Part shown: piece after piece, positions 16,467-25,964 of the stretch
Layout: the number at the start of each line of letters is the position of its first letter
How positions within the stretch are numbered: position 1 is the stretch's first letter
Origin: an uncultured Verrucomicrobiota bacterium
Lineage (GTDB): Bacteria > Verrucomicrobiota > Kiritimatiellia > CAIQIC01 > Lenti-01
DNA: 64,000 nucleotides
NCBI GenBank assembly: GCA_937860055.1
Contig: CALMBO010000029.1
Span: 248,001 to 312,000 of the forward strand
Direction: 5' to 3'
Notes under the pieces: model-generated
What the model was told of the DNA's origin: nothing
The model's database searches: none
Seen by the model: only the letters and a program-made list of their open reading frames with translations
Program-made: the position numbers and the translations under genes

Positions 16467-17594
16467 TCATGTGCGGGGCGGGTGCGACCCGCGTTTTTGA
16501 CCCGTTAATCCGACGCCCCACAGCTGCTTGCCGAACAGATCGCGGTAGGCGCCGGGGGCTTGAACGTCCATGACGTCGAACGCCGCGCGTTCGTACCATT
16601 CCAGGACTTCGTTGTAGCTGTGCACGTGCGCATAGCGCGGGGACAGCCAATCCCGGAGGCTGTGGATCGTGTTGGCCATCCCCCATTGGGCCTTGTTGCG
16701 GATGCGCGCCTTGATCAACGGGTGGAGCAGGGATCCCGCCACGTGGAAGAACGCCTCCCGGACTCCCTTGGGCGCCCAGCTCAACAGGGGGCGCAGGACC
16801 ATTTCCAGATGGTAGTTGAAGCGCGCGACCAGGCCGGCCCAGCCTTTCTTCACGAGATGGTCGTCCAAACCGTAGACCCAAACGAAAAGATAGCCGCGCG
16901 GACGCACGAACGGCGCGATCGCCGCGAATGCCTCCCGGGTGGAGCGGTTGTGATGCAAGACGCCTTGGCTGTACACCAGATCGAACGATTCCTTCTTGAA
17001 CGGCAGATGGAACAGCGAGCAGATGGTCACGTGCAGGCGCGGCTGGTTGGCCAGCGCTCCGCCGACGCGAACGACCGAAAGATTGATGTCCGTCGCGTAG
17101 ATTTCGCATTCCGGCAGCAGCTGGCCCAACGCGGCGAGTTCCTTGCCCGCTCCGCAACCGACCACCAGCGCGCGAGAGATGTTCTCCGTGCTGCGCGGCA
17201 GCCACTTCAGCCAGACATCGCGGTTGAGGCTGACCAGTTCGTCCTGCGTGTAGGTGAAGCTGAGGTCGTCGCCGTCCACCTCGATGAGATCCCATTCCTC
17301 GGTGAAGGTTTCCTGCGTCGTTCGCTCGCCCGGCAGCGGCTCGTCGTCGGGCGCGCGATGGTCCGGCCACGCCGCCAGCGCGGCGGCATGCTTGCGATCG
17401 AATTGCGCATGAACGGCGGCGCGAAACAACAGCATGACGGGCACGCGGTTGACGACGGGATAGCGCAGGCGGCAGGCGTCGCACAGCAAAACGCCGTCTC
17501 GCACGGCGCCGTCCTCGGCTTCCGCAAAGGCGATGGACCGGAGCGGCCCCCGGCATTTGGGGCACACCAGTCGGTGTGCATGTTCTGGCGTCAT
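16467..17594 (-). CDS. SAM methyltransferase with N-terminal zinc ribbon
   Basis: 375 aa. A Trm112-like zinc ribbon opens the protein (C11-x2-C14 and C38-x2-C41). The methyltransferase domain has RALVVGCGAGKELAALG (motif I), IYATDINLSVV (acidic strand), FKKESFDLVYSQGVLHH (motif post-I/II) and a helical C-terminal region. The C-terminal part contains a VFVWVYG-like strand and a helix-rich cap. This architecture occurs in polysaccharide loci and in some antibiotic loci; the methyl acceptor is unknown. It is 48 nt downstream of the next glycosyltransferase. Confidence 0.85.
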   Translation of the reverse strand: MTPEHAHRLVCPKCRGPLRSIAFAEAEDGAVRDGVLLCDACRLRYPVVNRVPVMLLFRAAVHAQFDRKHAAALAAWPDHRAPDDEPLPGERTTQETFTEEWDLIEVDGDDLSFTYTQDELVSLNRDVWLKWLPRSTENISRALVVGCGAGKELAALGQLLPECEIYATDINLSVVRVGGALANQPRLHVTICSLFHLPFKKESFDLVYSQGVLHHNRSTREAFAAIAPFVRPRGYLFVWVYGLDDHLVKKGWAGLVARFNYHLEMVLRPLLSWAPKGVREAFFHVAGSLLHPLIKARIRNKAQWGMANTIHSLRDWLSPRYAHVHSYNEVLEWYERAAFDVMDVQAPGAYRDLFGKQLWGVGLTGQKRGSHPPRT

Positions 17595-17642
17595 ATGGCT
17601 CTTTCGTTCATGGTCCGAAACTGTTCCGGCCGCGAGGGCGCA

Positions 17643-18827
17643 TCACCGGGGCAGATTAACAACTTCCCCATAGATCTCCACGAGTTTCCGTGCATAACTT
17701 CGCTGGTCGAAAAGGCGTTCCGCCATTTTCCGGGCGGAGGCGCCCCGCGCCTGCAGGCTGGCCCGCGCCCCGGGCTCGGCCAGGCGAACCAGCGCGTCCC
17801 GCCAGGCGGCGACGTCGCCGGCGGCGACCGTGAAACCGCCCTCCCCGGCGCCAAAGAGTTCCGCGATGGGAGCGATGTCGCTGCCGATCAGCGCGCGTCC
17901 CGACGCGAACGTTTCGAAGGCGATGTTGGGACAGCCCTCTTCCCGGCTCGGCACCAGCACGGCGTCGGCCGCGCGCAGGACCGCCGGCACGCCGTCCGGC
18001 GGCACCATCCCGCCGAGTCGCACGAGCCCGGGATGTTTCAAGGAATCCTGCCATGCCCGAGCAACCGGACTTTGGGAATCCGGACCGCCGAAAAACAGCG
18101 CCACGCCCGCGCACGCCAACTCGTCTTCGGAACGGCGCCACGCCTCCATGAGCGTGAGCCCTCCCTTCGTGTCGGCGCCGAAAGCGCGGTCCGCATACAC
18201 CGGCAGTCCGCCCAAATACACCAATCGGACGGACGCGCTTTCGGGAAACACGGGTGCGCGCTCGCCGGAAGGCGAAAAACCGGAGAGATCGGCGCCGCGG
18301 TAGGCCGTGCGCACCAACGGCACTTGCGGGAAATAGCGCCGCACCGACGTTTCCAGCGCGCGGCTGTTGCAAACGACGCCGTCGAGATTCCTCCGCAATG
18401 CATCCAGATACGGATAGGATTCGAATTCGATCCGCTGCCGGGCCAGTTCATTGATGACCTGGGCCACGTGGCGGCAGCGCCGTTTCCGCGCCATGGCGCC
18501 GACCAGCAATCCGGCGAATTCCACGCCGACCGAATGAACGACGTCGGCGCGCGCAAACAGCGCCTGCACAGGGCGCTGCAGGCAAGCGCGGAACAAGCGT
18601 AGGGTCAAGCGCGGCGCGCCCGGCGCCAATGGCGCCGCGGGCCGGATCACGCGCAGGCCTTCGTAGATTTCCTCTGACCACCCGCGCCGACCGGGACGCC
18701 AAGCTCGCGGCGCAACGATTGTCAAATCGACCAGCTTGGCCAGTTCGCCGGCCGCCCGCAGGTTGAAAATCCCGCTGTTCGGACGATCGATGCTTGGAAA
18801 ACCGCTGGCAAAAAACAAAACGTTCAT
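17643..18827 (-). CDS. Glycosyltransferase family 4 (GT-B)
   Basis: 394 aa. Begins MNVLFFASGFPSIDRPNSG, a GT4 N-terminal strand and loop that would contact the acceptor; LYFGG-like donor strand appears as LFFGGPDSQSPVARAW, and the catalytic E-x7-E region is SREEGCPNIAFETFASGRA, with two conserved glutamates. Good match to the family-4 retaining enzymes such as trehalose/colanic-acid type transferases. Adjacent genes encode the methyltransferase and the asparagine-synthase-like amidotransferase. The gap to the latter is only 15 nt. Confidence 0.9.
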   Translation of the reverse strand: MNVLFFASGFPSIDRPNSGIFNLRAAGELAKLVDLTIVAPRAWRPGRRGWSEEIYEGLRVIRPAAPLAPGAPRLTLRLFRACLQRPVQALFARADVVHSVGVEFAGLLVGAMARKRRCRHVAQVINELARQRIEFESYPYLDALRRNLDGVVCNSRALETSVRRYFPQVPLVRTAYRGADLSGFSPSGERAPVFPESASVRLVYLGGLPVYADRAFGADTKGGLTLMEAWRRSEDELACAGVALFFGGPDSQSPVARAWQDSLKHPGLVRLGGMVPPDGVPAVLRAADAVLVPSREEGCPNIAFETFASGRALIGSDIAPIAELFGAGEGGFTVAAGDVAAWRDALVRLAEPGARASLQARGASARKMAERLFDQRSYARKLVEIYGEVVNLPR

Positions 18828-18842
18828 CGCGACGAAGCCGGG

Positions 18843-20756
18843 CTATGTTGTTTGGAAGGATTCTTTCCAGCCCAGATAGCTCATGGCGGAGCACAGGAGC
18901 CGCTCATCCAGCGCCTCCGAATCGAAAAGCCGTTCGAGGGCGGGAACGTCCAGCACCTTGTCGTCCCGCTGGCGTTCCATCAGCGCCCGGAACATCGGGC
19001 CGTTCCGCCGTAACAGGCTGCCGGTCGGTGTTTCATATCCCATCTTGTCGGTGCGGTTCCTCACGGCATCGGGCAGGGTGCCTTCCATGGCCTGGCGAAG
19101 GATGTACTTCGACCAGCCGTCGCGGAACAACAAGCGGGTCGGCTGCCCGAGGACAAGCTCCAGCAGGCGGTAGTCCAGGAAGGGCAGGCGGGATTCGACC
19201 GAATGGGCCATGGAGACGCGGTCTTCATGCCGGAGCAGATGCGGAAGCTGGTAGTGGAACAGTTCGCTGCACTGGAGATCGTAGCGGTCGGCGTGGAGCA
19301 TGCTGCGCCGGAGATGTCCGGTCTGCCCCGCGTGTGCATGGAAGAAATCGCGGCCGAGGACCGGTTCCACCAGGTGGCGGCGGCGAAAAGCGCGCAAAGC
19401 CGGCACGGAATAGTACAGGCCGGCCGCGAGCTGCGTCGGCAGGGGCAGGTTGGCGTGGCGCCGCGCGGCCATCATCTCCGCGAACGCCGCCCTGGGCCGT
19501 CCGGCGTGCAGCTGGAAAAGCGCATCGTAGGTCCGGTAGCGTTCGTAGCCCAGCAGCAGCTCGTCCCCGCCCTGCCCGCTCAACACCACCGAAATGCCAT
19601 GCGCCCGGATCAACCGGTAGATCTGGAAGCTGGACAGGAAGGACAAGGTGCCGAACGGTTCTTCCATGTGCCAGACGAAGGCCGGCCAATCGCGCGCCAG
19701 ATCGGCCTGCCCCGGATGCAGCACCACCATGCGGGCGCCGGCTTTCCCCGCCGCGGCCTCGGCAAACCGCCGTTCCGAATACCGCAAGCCCTCGTATTCC
19801 ACGTTGAAGGCATCCAGCGGCCCGCCCCCGGGAATCCGGCGCTTGTGTTCCCCGGCCAGGCATACCACGCTGGACGAATCGAGCCCGCCGGAAAGCGTGA
19901 CGCCCACGGGCACGTCGCTGCGGAGGCGCAGGCGGACCGAGTCCGACAGCAGATCGCGGAACGCCGCAATGGCCTGCTCATCGCCCAGGGATTCGGACGC
20001 CGATGCCTTCCAATAGCGCCGTGGTTCCCAACGCCCCAGCGCCAGGTCTTCGCGGGTCAGCAGAAAACAGTGCGAGGCCGGCAGGCATCGGACCTGCGCA
20101 AAGAACGTCTCGTCCGTATGGGTTTCCAACCCCCACAGGAAGAAATCGGCGAGCCGATCGCGATTGGCCTCCCTCCCCACCCACGGCAGTTCCAGAAGCT
20201 GCTTGATTTCGGATGCGAAGGCAAAACGTCCCTTTTCGGCGGCATAATAGAACGGCTTGATTCCGAACCGGTCCCGCGCGCAGAAAAGGGTGCCCTCGAG
20301 GGAATCGTAGATGGCCAGGCTCCACATGCCGTTGAACCTCGGCAGGCAGTCGGCGCCCCACCGGAGGTAGGCCTGCAGGAGCACTTCCGTGTCGGATCGG
20401 GTCCGGAAGGAAACTCCAGCCTGTTCCAGTTCTTGGCGCAATTCCACGTAATTGTAGACCTCGCCGTTGTAGACGATCCAATACCGGCCGCCGGGATCGC
20501 TCATCGGCTGATGGCCGGCATCGGAAAGATCGATGATGGACAGCCGGACATGCCCCAGTGCGGCCTGGGCGGGAACCTCCGCCCCTGTGCCGCCGGCTGC
20601 TCGCCGGGTTTCCATGGCCGGGAGCGATCCGGACGGGAACACGGCGGTCCCGCCGTCGTCGGGTCCGCGATGCGCCGCCACGCGGCACATGGCGGCGATG
20701 TCCCGTCCCATGGTTTCCGAACCGGCCTTGTCGAAAATGCCGCAAACGCCGCACAT
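18843..20756 (-). CDS. asnB: Asparagine synthase (glutamine-hydrolysing), exopolysaccharide-locus amidotransferase
   Basis: 637 aa. The class II glutaminase domain begins MCGVCGIFD, leaving Cys2 as nucleophile after Met removal, with RGPDDGG and NGEVYNY blocks. The synthetase half contains the ATP-pyrophosphatase motif SGGLDSSSV and LSGQGGDELLLGYERY. Length and context match the asparagine-synthase-like amidotransferases of exosortase/exopolysaccharide loci. It may make Asn, or amidate a uronic-acid carboxyl of the polymer; the latter is attractive because the locus makes a diamino uronic acid, but is inference. Start chosen by the catalytic MCG, not the further upstream in-frame starts. Confidence 0.9.
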   Translation of the reverse strand: MCGVCGIFDKAGSETMGRDIAAMCRVAAHRGPDDGGTAVFPSGSLPAMETRRAAGGTGAEVPAQAALGHVRLSIIDLSDAGHQPMSDPGGRYWIVYNGEVYNYVELRQELEQAGVSFRTRSDTEVLLQAYLRWGADCLPRFNGMWSLAIYDSLEGTLFCARDRFGIKPFYYAAEKGRFAFASEIKQLLELPWVGREANRDRLADFFLWGLETHTDETFFAQVRCLPASHCFLLTREDLALGRWEPRRYWKASASESLGDEQAIAAFRDLLSDSVRLRLRSDVPVGVTLSGGLDSSSVVCLAGEHKRRIPGGGPLDAFNVEYEGLRYSERRFAEAAAGKAGARMVVLHPGQADLARDWPAFVWHMEEPFGTLSFLSSFQIYRLIRAHGISVVLSGQGGDELLLGYERYRTYDALFQLHAGRPRAAFAEMMAARRHANLPLPTQLAAGLYYSVPALRAFRRRHLVEPVLGRDFFHAHAGQTGHLRRSMLHADRYDLQCSELFHYQLPHLLRHEDRVSMAHSVESRLPFLDYRLLELVLGQPTRLLFRDGWSKYILRQAMEGTLPDAVRNRTDKMGYETPTGSLLRRNGPMFRALMERQRDDKVLDVPALERLFDSEALDERLLCSAMSYLGWKESFQTT

Positions 20757-20760
20757 GGAT

Positions 20761-21681
20761 CTATTCGCCCTTGCCTTCGTTTTCCAGGCGCTTCCGGAGG
20801 GTCCGGGCGTGGAACAAAATCCCCCGCTTCGACTTCTGCCCGACCGGCGAATCCAGCAGCGGCTTGGCGCAGAACAAGGCGGCCCGCACAAATCCCATCG
20901 CCGGGCGGCGGGATTCGAAGATCGGCAGTTCGACCGGTTCGAAACCGAGGCTCCGCTTGCGCCAATCGATGGTAGGCGGCAGCGGGATGGCCCATCCGGC
21001 GTCGATGCGGCGGCACTCCGGCATCGCCTGATAGTGCAGAAAGGCGTCAAACCAGAGCAGGTCGTTGGGATCCGAAGCGAGATATTCCCGGTGGCTCTTG
21101 GCCGTCAACATGACGGCCGTGCCGTCCACGAGGCAGTTGTAGAGGAAGGCCACGAGTTTATCGCCATGGAAGGCGCCGAACCAGTCCCGCCCGGGCAGCG
21201 AGAATTCCCTCGAGAAATTGCGCCACCACTCCTCCTCGTGCTCGACATACCACTGCGACGAAAGGCCGTAGCGGTTCCGGTCCGCATTGGTGATATGGAT
21301 ATCAAGCAGGTCGCGGCGGTATTTCTCCAGATCCCGGATGATCGCGGTCTTGAATCCGCAGCGCACGGCCTTGTTGATGGCCTGGCGGCGCTTGCGGTCG
21401 GCGATGTTCTGCAGGGAATAGTTCCGTAGATTCTCGCCCTGGATCAGCAGGCGCGTTTTCGTCCGCCCCCCCCCCGCCGCCGCATCGCCGGCCGGAACCA
21501 CATGGGAATAGCGCAGGAACGAGCGGGAGAAACGCGGCCTCGCGCTGCCCGCCGGGATTTCCTGGAGGGGATAGAGCGGCTGGCAGGACCCCGGCGAGGC
21601 GTTCTTCCACCACACGCCATCGTGGAAATGGACACCTGCGCGCAGGGCCGACTCCTGCTGGAGATATTCTTCGATCGTCAT
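20761..21681 (-). CDS. GNAT/FemAB-like transferase, tandem copy 1
   Basis: 306 aa. Contains YSLQNIADRKRRQAINKA (basic N-terminal GNAT-domain helix), DWFGAFHGDKLVAFLYNCLV strands, HREYLASDPNDLLWFDAFLH and KRSLGFEPVELPIF near the end, the last resembling GNAT C-terminal strands. It is clearly paralogous to the next upstream gene: both start with a 50-70 residue segment containing H-x-HDGV(W/H)W and YP(L/Y)Q-like runs before the transferase domain. Its ATG overlaps the TGA of that copy (ATGA). Acyl donor and acceptor unknown. Confidence 0.72.
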   Translation of the reverse strand: MTIEEYLQQESALRAGVHFHDGVWWKNASPGSCQPLYPLQEIPAGSARPRFSRSFLRYSHVVPAGDAAAGGGRTKTRLLIQGENLRNYSLQNIADRKRRQAINKAVRCGFKTAIIRDLEKYRRDLLDIHITNADRNRYGLSSQWYVEHEEEWWRNFSREFSLPGRDWFGAFHGDKLVAFLYNCLVDGTAVMLTAKSHREYLASDPNDLLWFDAFLHYQAMPECRRIDAGWAIPLPPTIDWRKRSLGFEPVELPIFESRRPAMGFVRAALFCAKPLLDSPVGQKSKRGILFHARTLRKRLENEGKGE

Positions 21682-22565
21682 GGCGATCCCGGGTTCGGCG
21701 CCGCATCGGCCGCAGGAGGAGCCTCTCTCGCGCGCCGGATCTGCCGGAACCGGGCGAAACCCATCCAGATTCGCTTGCCGCATTCGACCAGCTGCGCGCT
21801 GCTGGAATAGAACGGAAGCGAGCCGGGGAGGAAGAGGAACTGCTCCTTGAAATGGTTCAGGCTCGGATGCTGCGGCCTCCCGTTGATGATCAAGCGGCAC
21901 GCCGGATCCGCCGCGGCTCGGCTCAGCACCGAGAAATACAGCGCATCCATCGGGTAGTGCTTCATGCAGGCCGTGTCGGTCTTCGCCTGTTCGATGATCC
22001 GGACGCCATCCACCTGGTAGGTGCGCAGATAGGCGGCCAGAACATCCCCCGCGAACGCCCCCCACCACTCCCGACCTTCCAGGGCGAACTCCCGGCGCAT
22101 CTGTTCACGCCAGGAATCCGCCTCTGCCACGTACCGGCTGGCCGGCGTTTCGGCGCCGATGCCTTTTTCGTGCCGTTCGGCCTGCGACGCGTTGATCTCT
22201 CGGATGCGCTCCAAGAGGGGTTCCAGATCGTCGATGGGCCGGACCTCGCAGTTCTCCAGCGCCCGGCGCACGTTGTTCCGCTTTTTCTGCGGCAGGCTCT
22301 GCAGGCCGAATCCCTCCAACCGGTCGCGGGTCAGCAGCATCGCCGGAACGGAGCGGTTGCCCTGCGCCGGATCTTCCACCCGGTGGCTATAGCCCAGCAC
22401 GCTGCGCAACCAGGCAGGCCGCGACGAACCGCGGGCAATGGCCTGATAGGGGAACGCCGGCTTGCAATAGAAGGGGTAGACTTCCTCCCAATGGACGCCG
22501 TCGTGCTCATGGATGCTCCGCCCCAGCGCCTGCTGCTGTTCCGCGAATTGGCGCGCCGTCAGCAT
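21678..22565 (-). CDS. GNAT/FemAB-like transferase, tandem copy 2
   Basis: 295 aa. Same layout as the 306-aa downstream copy: HEHDGVHWEEVYPFYCKP near residue 20, PQKKRNNVRRALENCEVRP, EGREWWGAFAGDVLAAYLRT, and KHYPMDALYFSVLSRAA in the second half. The pair looks like a tandem duplication that has diverged enough to have distinct substrates. The start ATG at 22565 overlaps the end of the upstream hydrolase by 7 nt. Mentioned GNAT membership rests on motif spacing only. Confidence 0.72.
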   Translation of the reverse strand: MLTARQFAEQQQALGRSIHEHDGVHWEEVYPFYCKPAFPYQAIARGSSRPAWLRSVLGYSHRVEDPAQGNRSVPAMLLTRDRLEGFGLQSLPQKKRNNVRRALENCEVRPIDDLEPLLERIREINASQAERHEKGIGAETPASRYVAEADSWREQMRREFALEGREWWGAFAGDVLAAYLRTYQVDGVRIIEQAKTDTACMKHYPMDALYFSVLSRAAADPACRLIINGRPQHPSLNHFKEQFLFLPGSLPFYSSSAQLVECGKRIWMGFARFRQIRRAREAPPAADAAPNPGSP

Positions 22566-24613
22566 CTCGGCTCCTTGCCAGCCGACAGCGCCTGGGCCAG
22601 GCTGTCGGCCTGCCCCAGCGCCTCCGGAACGCCCTCCAGCGCATACGCCGCCCGCGCCAGCGGGAATTCCTTTGGCAAGCGGGAAAGGATCGTCAGCCGC
22701 CGCGGGGCCAGCGCCGCGGCGACTTCGTCGATGTCGGTTTCGCGCAAGATCATCGGCAGGGCCGGACCTTCGAAATGGGAAACCGGCGGATCGCGCAGGA
22801 TGACGCGGCCGATGCGGGGTTCGAACAGCGCGGCATACAGTCCTGCGATGCCCGCCGGTCCGCGGCCGCATACGGCGATCTCCGAGAACCCGATCTTCCG
22901 GTCGCGAACGGCCCAATCTGCCGTCCGCAAAATATCCCATACCCATTGGGACGCCAGGGACCTCCCCGCCAGCCCCGCCGTGCGCTCGAGACGGGCATGC
23001 TCGGATCCCGAGAGGGGCCTCTCCGAAAACCGCGGCGAGAGGATGGCCATCGCGTGGGTGCGCAACAGCGGGAAAAATTCATCCAGATCGGGAAAGGTGA
23101 CCGAATCGCCCGGCCCTTTGATCCATACGACCAGGGGCACCTCCCCCTTCCGGTCTTTGGGAGTCAACCATCGGACGTTGACTGGAACTCCCGGTTCGCT
23201 GTCGAATTCGAATTCGCCGAATTCGGCGAAATCGCCGGCATAGCCGCCGCGCCCCGGCCGGCGCCGGGTGCGGAAGTCCGTCCCGGCCGCCGGGAACCAC
23301 CCGAACGTCTGCGTTCGCAGGAACTCCAGGATTTCCGCCCGGCGCCGCGCCCATTCCGGCGCCGACGATGGGACGATCCGAGGCGGCGGCGCAATCCACT
23401 GGTCGTGAATGACGGCATTGCAGGCGCCGGCCGGGATTCCGCGGGTGCACCGCAGGACTTCCGGCGACTCCGGCACGGGCCCCGGCGCATCCAGTTCGGC
23501 GCATGGCGCCTCGCGGCCCTGCAGCCAGCGGCACATCCAGCGCCGGGTTTCGCGCAGAAACGCCGGAGGATCTTCGTGGCCCTGGCCGGACTCCACGAGC
23601 CGCAGGCGCCGGGCCGTCGCCGGGGACGCGGCGAAGAAATCATAGACCGGGGCGAGGCGCTCGAACGCGGCCCGGAATCCGGCCGGCGGGAACAGCGGAT
23701 CCTTGCGGCCGCCAAGGATCAATAGCGGACGGGGGGCGATCAACGCCAGGAATTCCGGAAAATCCATGCGGGCCACATTGGGAACAAACGTGCAGTCGCA
23801 CTGCTGCGCCACAAGGCCCATGGCCGCCTGCGTCCCGATCGTATAGGTCGAGCACGAAGGCGCGGCCACGGAAACCCGTTCATCCAGCGCGGCCAGGTAT
23901 TGCGTCATCACGCCGCCGCCGGATATGCCGGTGGCGCCGATCCGGGCCGCATCCACTTCCGGCCGCGTTTGCAGCCAGTCCAAGGCCCGCATGGCATTCC
24001 AGACCTCCACTCCCGCCGGCGTATAGCCGAGGGAAATCCAATGCCAGAGGTTGAGCCGGTTGGTGCCTGGATGAAGACCGGGGACCTCGCCGAAGCCAAT
24101 GGGATCGAGCACCAGCAGCGCGAATCCGTGGGCGGGATACCAAAGATAGCGATCCTGGAAACCGGTTTTCGCGCCATCGAGCGATGGCCAATGTCCGTTC
24201 AGATACACGACGCACGGCACCGGTCCGGAGACGTTCTTCGGCACGTAATAATTCGCGGCCACATGAAGGCCGGGCAAGCTCTCGAAGGTGAATTTCTCGG
24301 CGCGGTAGGCGGCGCGCTCCCAGCTGCCCGCCGGATGGACGGCGAGTGCCGCGCGCGGCGGCAGCGGCTCCAGTCCCAGTGCGGCCAGCAACTGACGGCG
24401 CACCGCCGGCCGCCGCCGCTCCCAATCCGCCCGCGCAATCAAACCGGTCAAGCATTGCGCCGACGTCTCCTCGGCGGCCGCGACGAGTTGCCGTTCCGCC
24501 GCGCGGAACCTCCGGCGTGCGGCGCAAGCGTCCACGCCGTCTTTGATGGCCCCCTGCCAGGATTCAGGCAACCGGGCGAAAACGGGCTTCAACATGGAAG
24601 AATTCGGATTCAT
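22559..24613 (-). CDS. Two-domain alpha/beta hydrolase, acetyl-xylan-esterase-like
   Basis: 684 aa. The first hydrolase domain carries a complete triad: Ser231 in TGISGGG, Asp305 in GGRKDPLFPP and His346 in SGQGHEDPP, matching Abhydrolase_7/acetyl-xylan-esterase families. A second region (about 430-670) looks like another alpha/beta-hydrolase core but lacks a clear G-x-S-x-G (it has CGRGPAGIAG), so it may be a degenerate domain. Acetyl ester removal from the polymer or repeat unit fits the locus. No signal peptide is visible. An internal ATG (MLKPVF) at 24595 is an alternative start. Confidence 0.85.
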   Translation of the reverse strand: MNPNSSMLKPVFARLPESWQGAIKDGVDACAARRRFRAAERQLVAAAEETSAQCLTGLIARADWERRRPAVRRQLLAALGLEPLPPRAALAVHPAGSWERAAYRAEKFTFESLPGLHVAANYYVPKNVSGPVPCVVYLNGHWPSLDGAKTGFQDRYLWYPAHGFALLVLDPIGFGEVPGLHPGTNRLNLWHWISLGYTPAGVEVWNAMRALDWLQTRPEVDAARIGATGISGGGVMTQYLAALDERVSVAAPSCSTYTIGTQAAMGLVAQQCDCTFVPNVARMDFPEFLALIAPRPLLILGGRKDPLFPPAGFRAAFERLAPVYDFFAASPATARRLRLVESGQGHEDPPAFLRETRRWMCRWLQGREAPCAELDAPGPVPESPEVLRCTRGIPAGACNAVIHDQWIAPPPRIVPSSAPEWARRRAEILEFLRTQTFGWFPAAGTDFRTRRRPGRGGYAGDFAEFGEFEFDSEPGVPVNVRWLTPKDRKGEVPLVVWIKGPGDSVTFPDLDEFFPLLRTHAMAILSPRFSERPLSGSEHARLERTAGLAGRSLASQWVWDILRTADWAVRDRKIGFSEIAVCGRGPAGIAGLYAALFEPRIGRVILRDPPVSHFEGPALPMILRETDIDEVAAALAPRRLTILSRLPKEFPLARAAYALEGVPEALGQADSLAQALSAGKEPRC

Positions 24614-24616
24614 GTC

Positions 24617-25960
24617 TCAGGTTCTTGCGGATGGATTCGGCGCCGGCGGCACGGCACCGGGCCAGCCGGCCGCAGGCAAACCAAGGCCCGCCGCCCCGGC
24701 CGGCTGTCCGAATCCCGGCGCCCACGGGGACGCCGGCGGCGGCGCCCAGCGGACCTGCATCCGGCGCATGCGTTCCGCCCAGTGGGAAATGCCGACCACG
24801 AGGGCCAGCAGGAACATGGTGTCCTGCGAAATGAAATTCGGCCGGGAAAGCGAGCCGGAGACGAGCAGGATCAACAGAATCATGCGCGCCATGTTGATGC
24901 GATAGGCGAACAACGCGGAACACGGCCCTTGCAGGCTCCGGGTCAGCCGATGCCAGGCCATCACATAGACGGAAAAATACAGGAAAAAACCCGGCAGGCC
25001 TGTCGTGGACAGGATTTCGGCCACCTCGTTGTGGGCGTAATACCCGGTTCCGGAGACAACGCCGAACTGGCCGAGCCCGCAGCCGAAAATCGGATTTTCG
25101 GCAAAGATCCGCAGGCCGACGAATACCAGGTCGAACCGGATCTGGGTGCTCCGGTCCTCCATGTGCGTGCTCCGGACAAAACGCGTCCCCATGTAGGTGT
25201 CCTGGATGACGAACTGAAAAACCCAATAGGCCAGGATCAGGGCGAGAAGCGCCCCGAGCACCGCCTTCATCTTGAACCGGGATCCACCGACCAGGCACAG
25301 CATCGGCCAGAGGATCGCCGTTGCGATCAGGGCGGCGAACGCCCCGCGCGAGACCGACAGCACCACGCCGTAGAGGCCCAGGCCGCCGCCTGCGGCCAGA
25401 AGCGCCCAGTGCCACAGGCGCTTGGTTTCCTTGAAAAGGCCCAGGGCCCCGATCATGCCCAGGACGGAGTAATAACCCACCGCGTTTGCGCTCGCGATGC
25501 GCGCCACGATCTGCGTGTCGGCAATGCGCTCGACACTGATGGGCTCGTCCGCGGTGAGGATGCGCACCACGGCGACCCCCACGAACGCAAGGTAGAACCA
25601 GCGCGCATCCCCCGAATGTTCGAGGACGATCGAAACCAGGGTGACGATCGAAGCGAGCTCGAGGATCAGCTTCAGGAACCGCATGAAGATCGGCATGTCC
25701 GACACGGAGAGGAAACCCGTGAGTGTCCACAGCGCGAAAAGAACCAGCAGCCCCCCCTCCCGCGGAACCTGCCGCAGGCGGACACGCCGCCAGAACACCC
25801 GGATGGTTGCCAGGCCGACCAAGCTTGCGCCAAACCAGATGGTTTTCTGCATGTATTGCGGAATGTTGCCCAGCGTAAACGCCAGGAAATAGTACAGGGC
25901 CCAGACCATGGTCAGCCGCGACCACATCCGCCTCTCTTTTTCCTCGCGCGGCAGCGGCAT
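24617..25960 (-). CDS. O-antigen polymerase/ligase family membrane protein (Wzy/WaaL-like)
   Basis: 447 aa, about ten to eleven hydrophobic segments. The Wzy_C-type signature is seen in CGLGQFGVVSG plus HNEVAEILSTTGLPGFFLYF, the loop and helix just after the large periplasmic loop in this family. It either polymerises lipid-linked repeats or ligates the polymer to a carrier. A second member of the same family occurs at 37795-39336, so the locus has two. I start it at 25960 (MPLPREEKERR), since the preceding in-frame stretch lacks hydrophobic or family-like features and overlaps the epimerase gene by long. Confidence 0.85.
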   Translation of the reverse strand: MPLPREEKERRMWSRLTMVWALYYFLAFTLGNIPQYMQKTIWFGASLVGLATIRVFWRRVRLRQVPREGGLLVLFALWTLTGFLSVSDMPIFMRFLKLILELASIVTLVSIVLEHSGDARWFYLAFVGVAVVRILTADEPISVERIADTQIVARIASANAVGYYSVLGMIGALGLFKETKRLWHWALLAAGGGLGLYGVVLSVSRGAFAALIATAILWPMLCLVGGSRFKMKAVLGALLALILAYWVFQFVIQDTYMGTRFVRSTHMEDRSTQIRFDLVFVGLRIFAENPIFGCGLGQFGVVSGTGYYAHNEVAEILSTTGLPGFFLYFSVYVMAWHRLTRSLQGPCSALFAYRINMARMILLILLVSGSLSRPNFISQDTMFLLALVVGISHWAERMRRMQVRWAPPPASPWAPGFGQPAGAAGLGLPAAGWPGAVPPAPNPSART

Positions 25961-25964
25961 GGAT

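Noticed and set aside
16429-17565. Alternative 378-codon minus frame overlapping the zinc-ribbon methyltransferase
   Set aside because: It is out of frame with the methyltransferase motifs and has shadow composition; the other frame has both CxxC pairs and the SAM motif.
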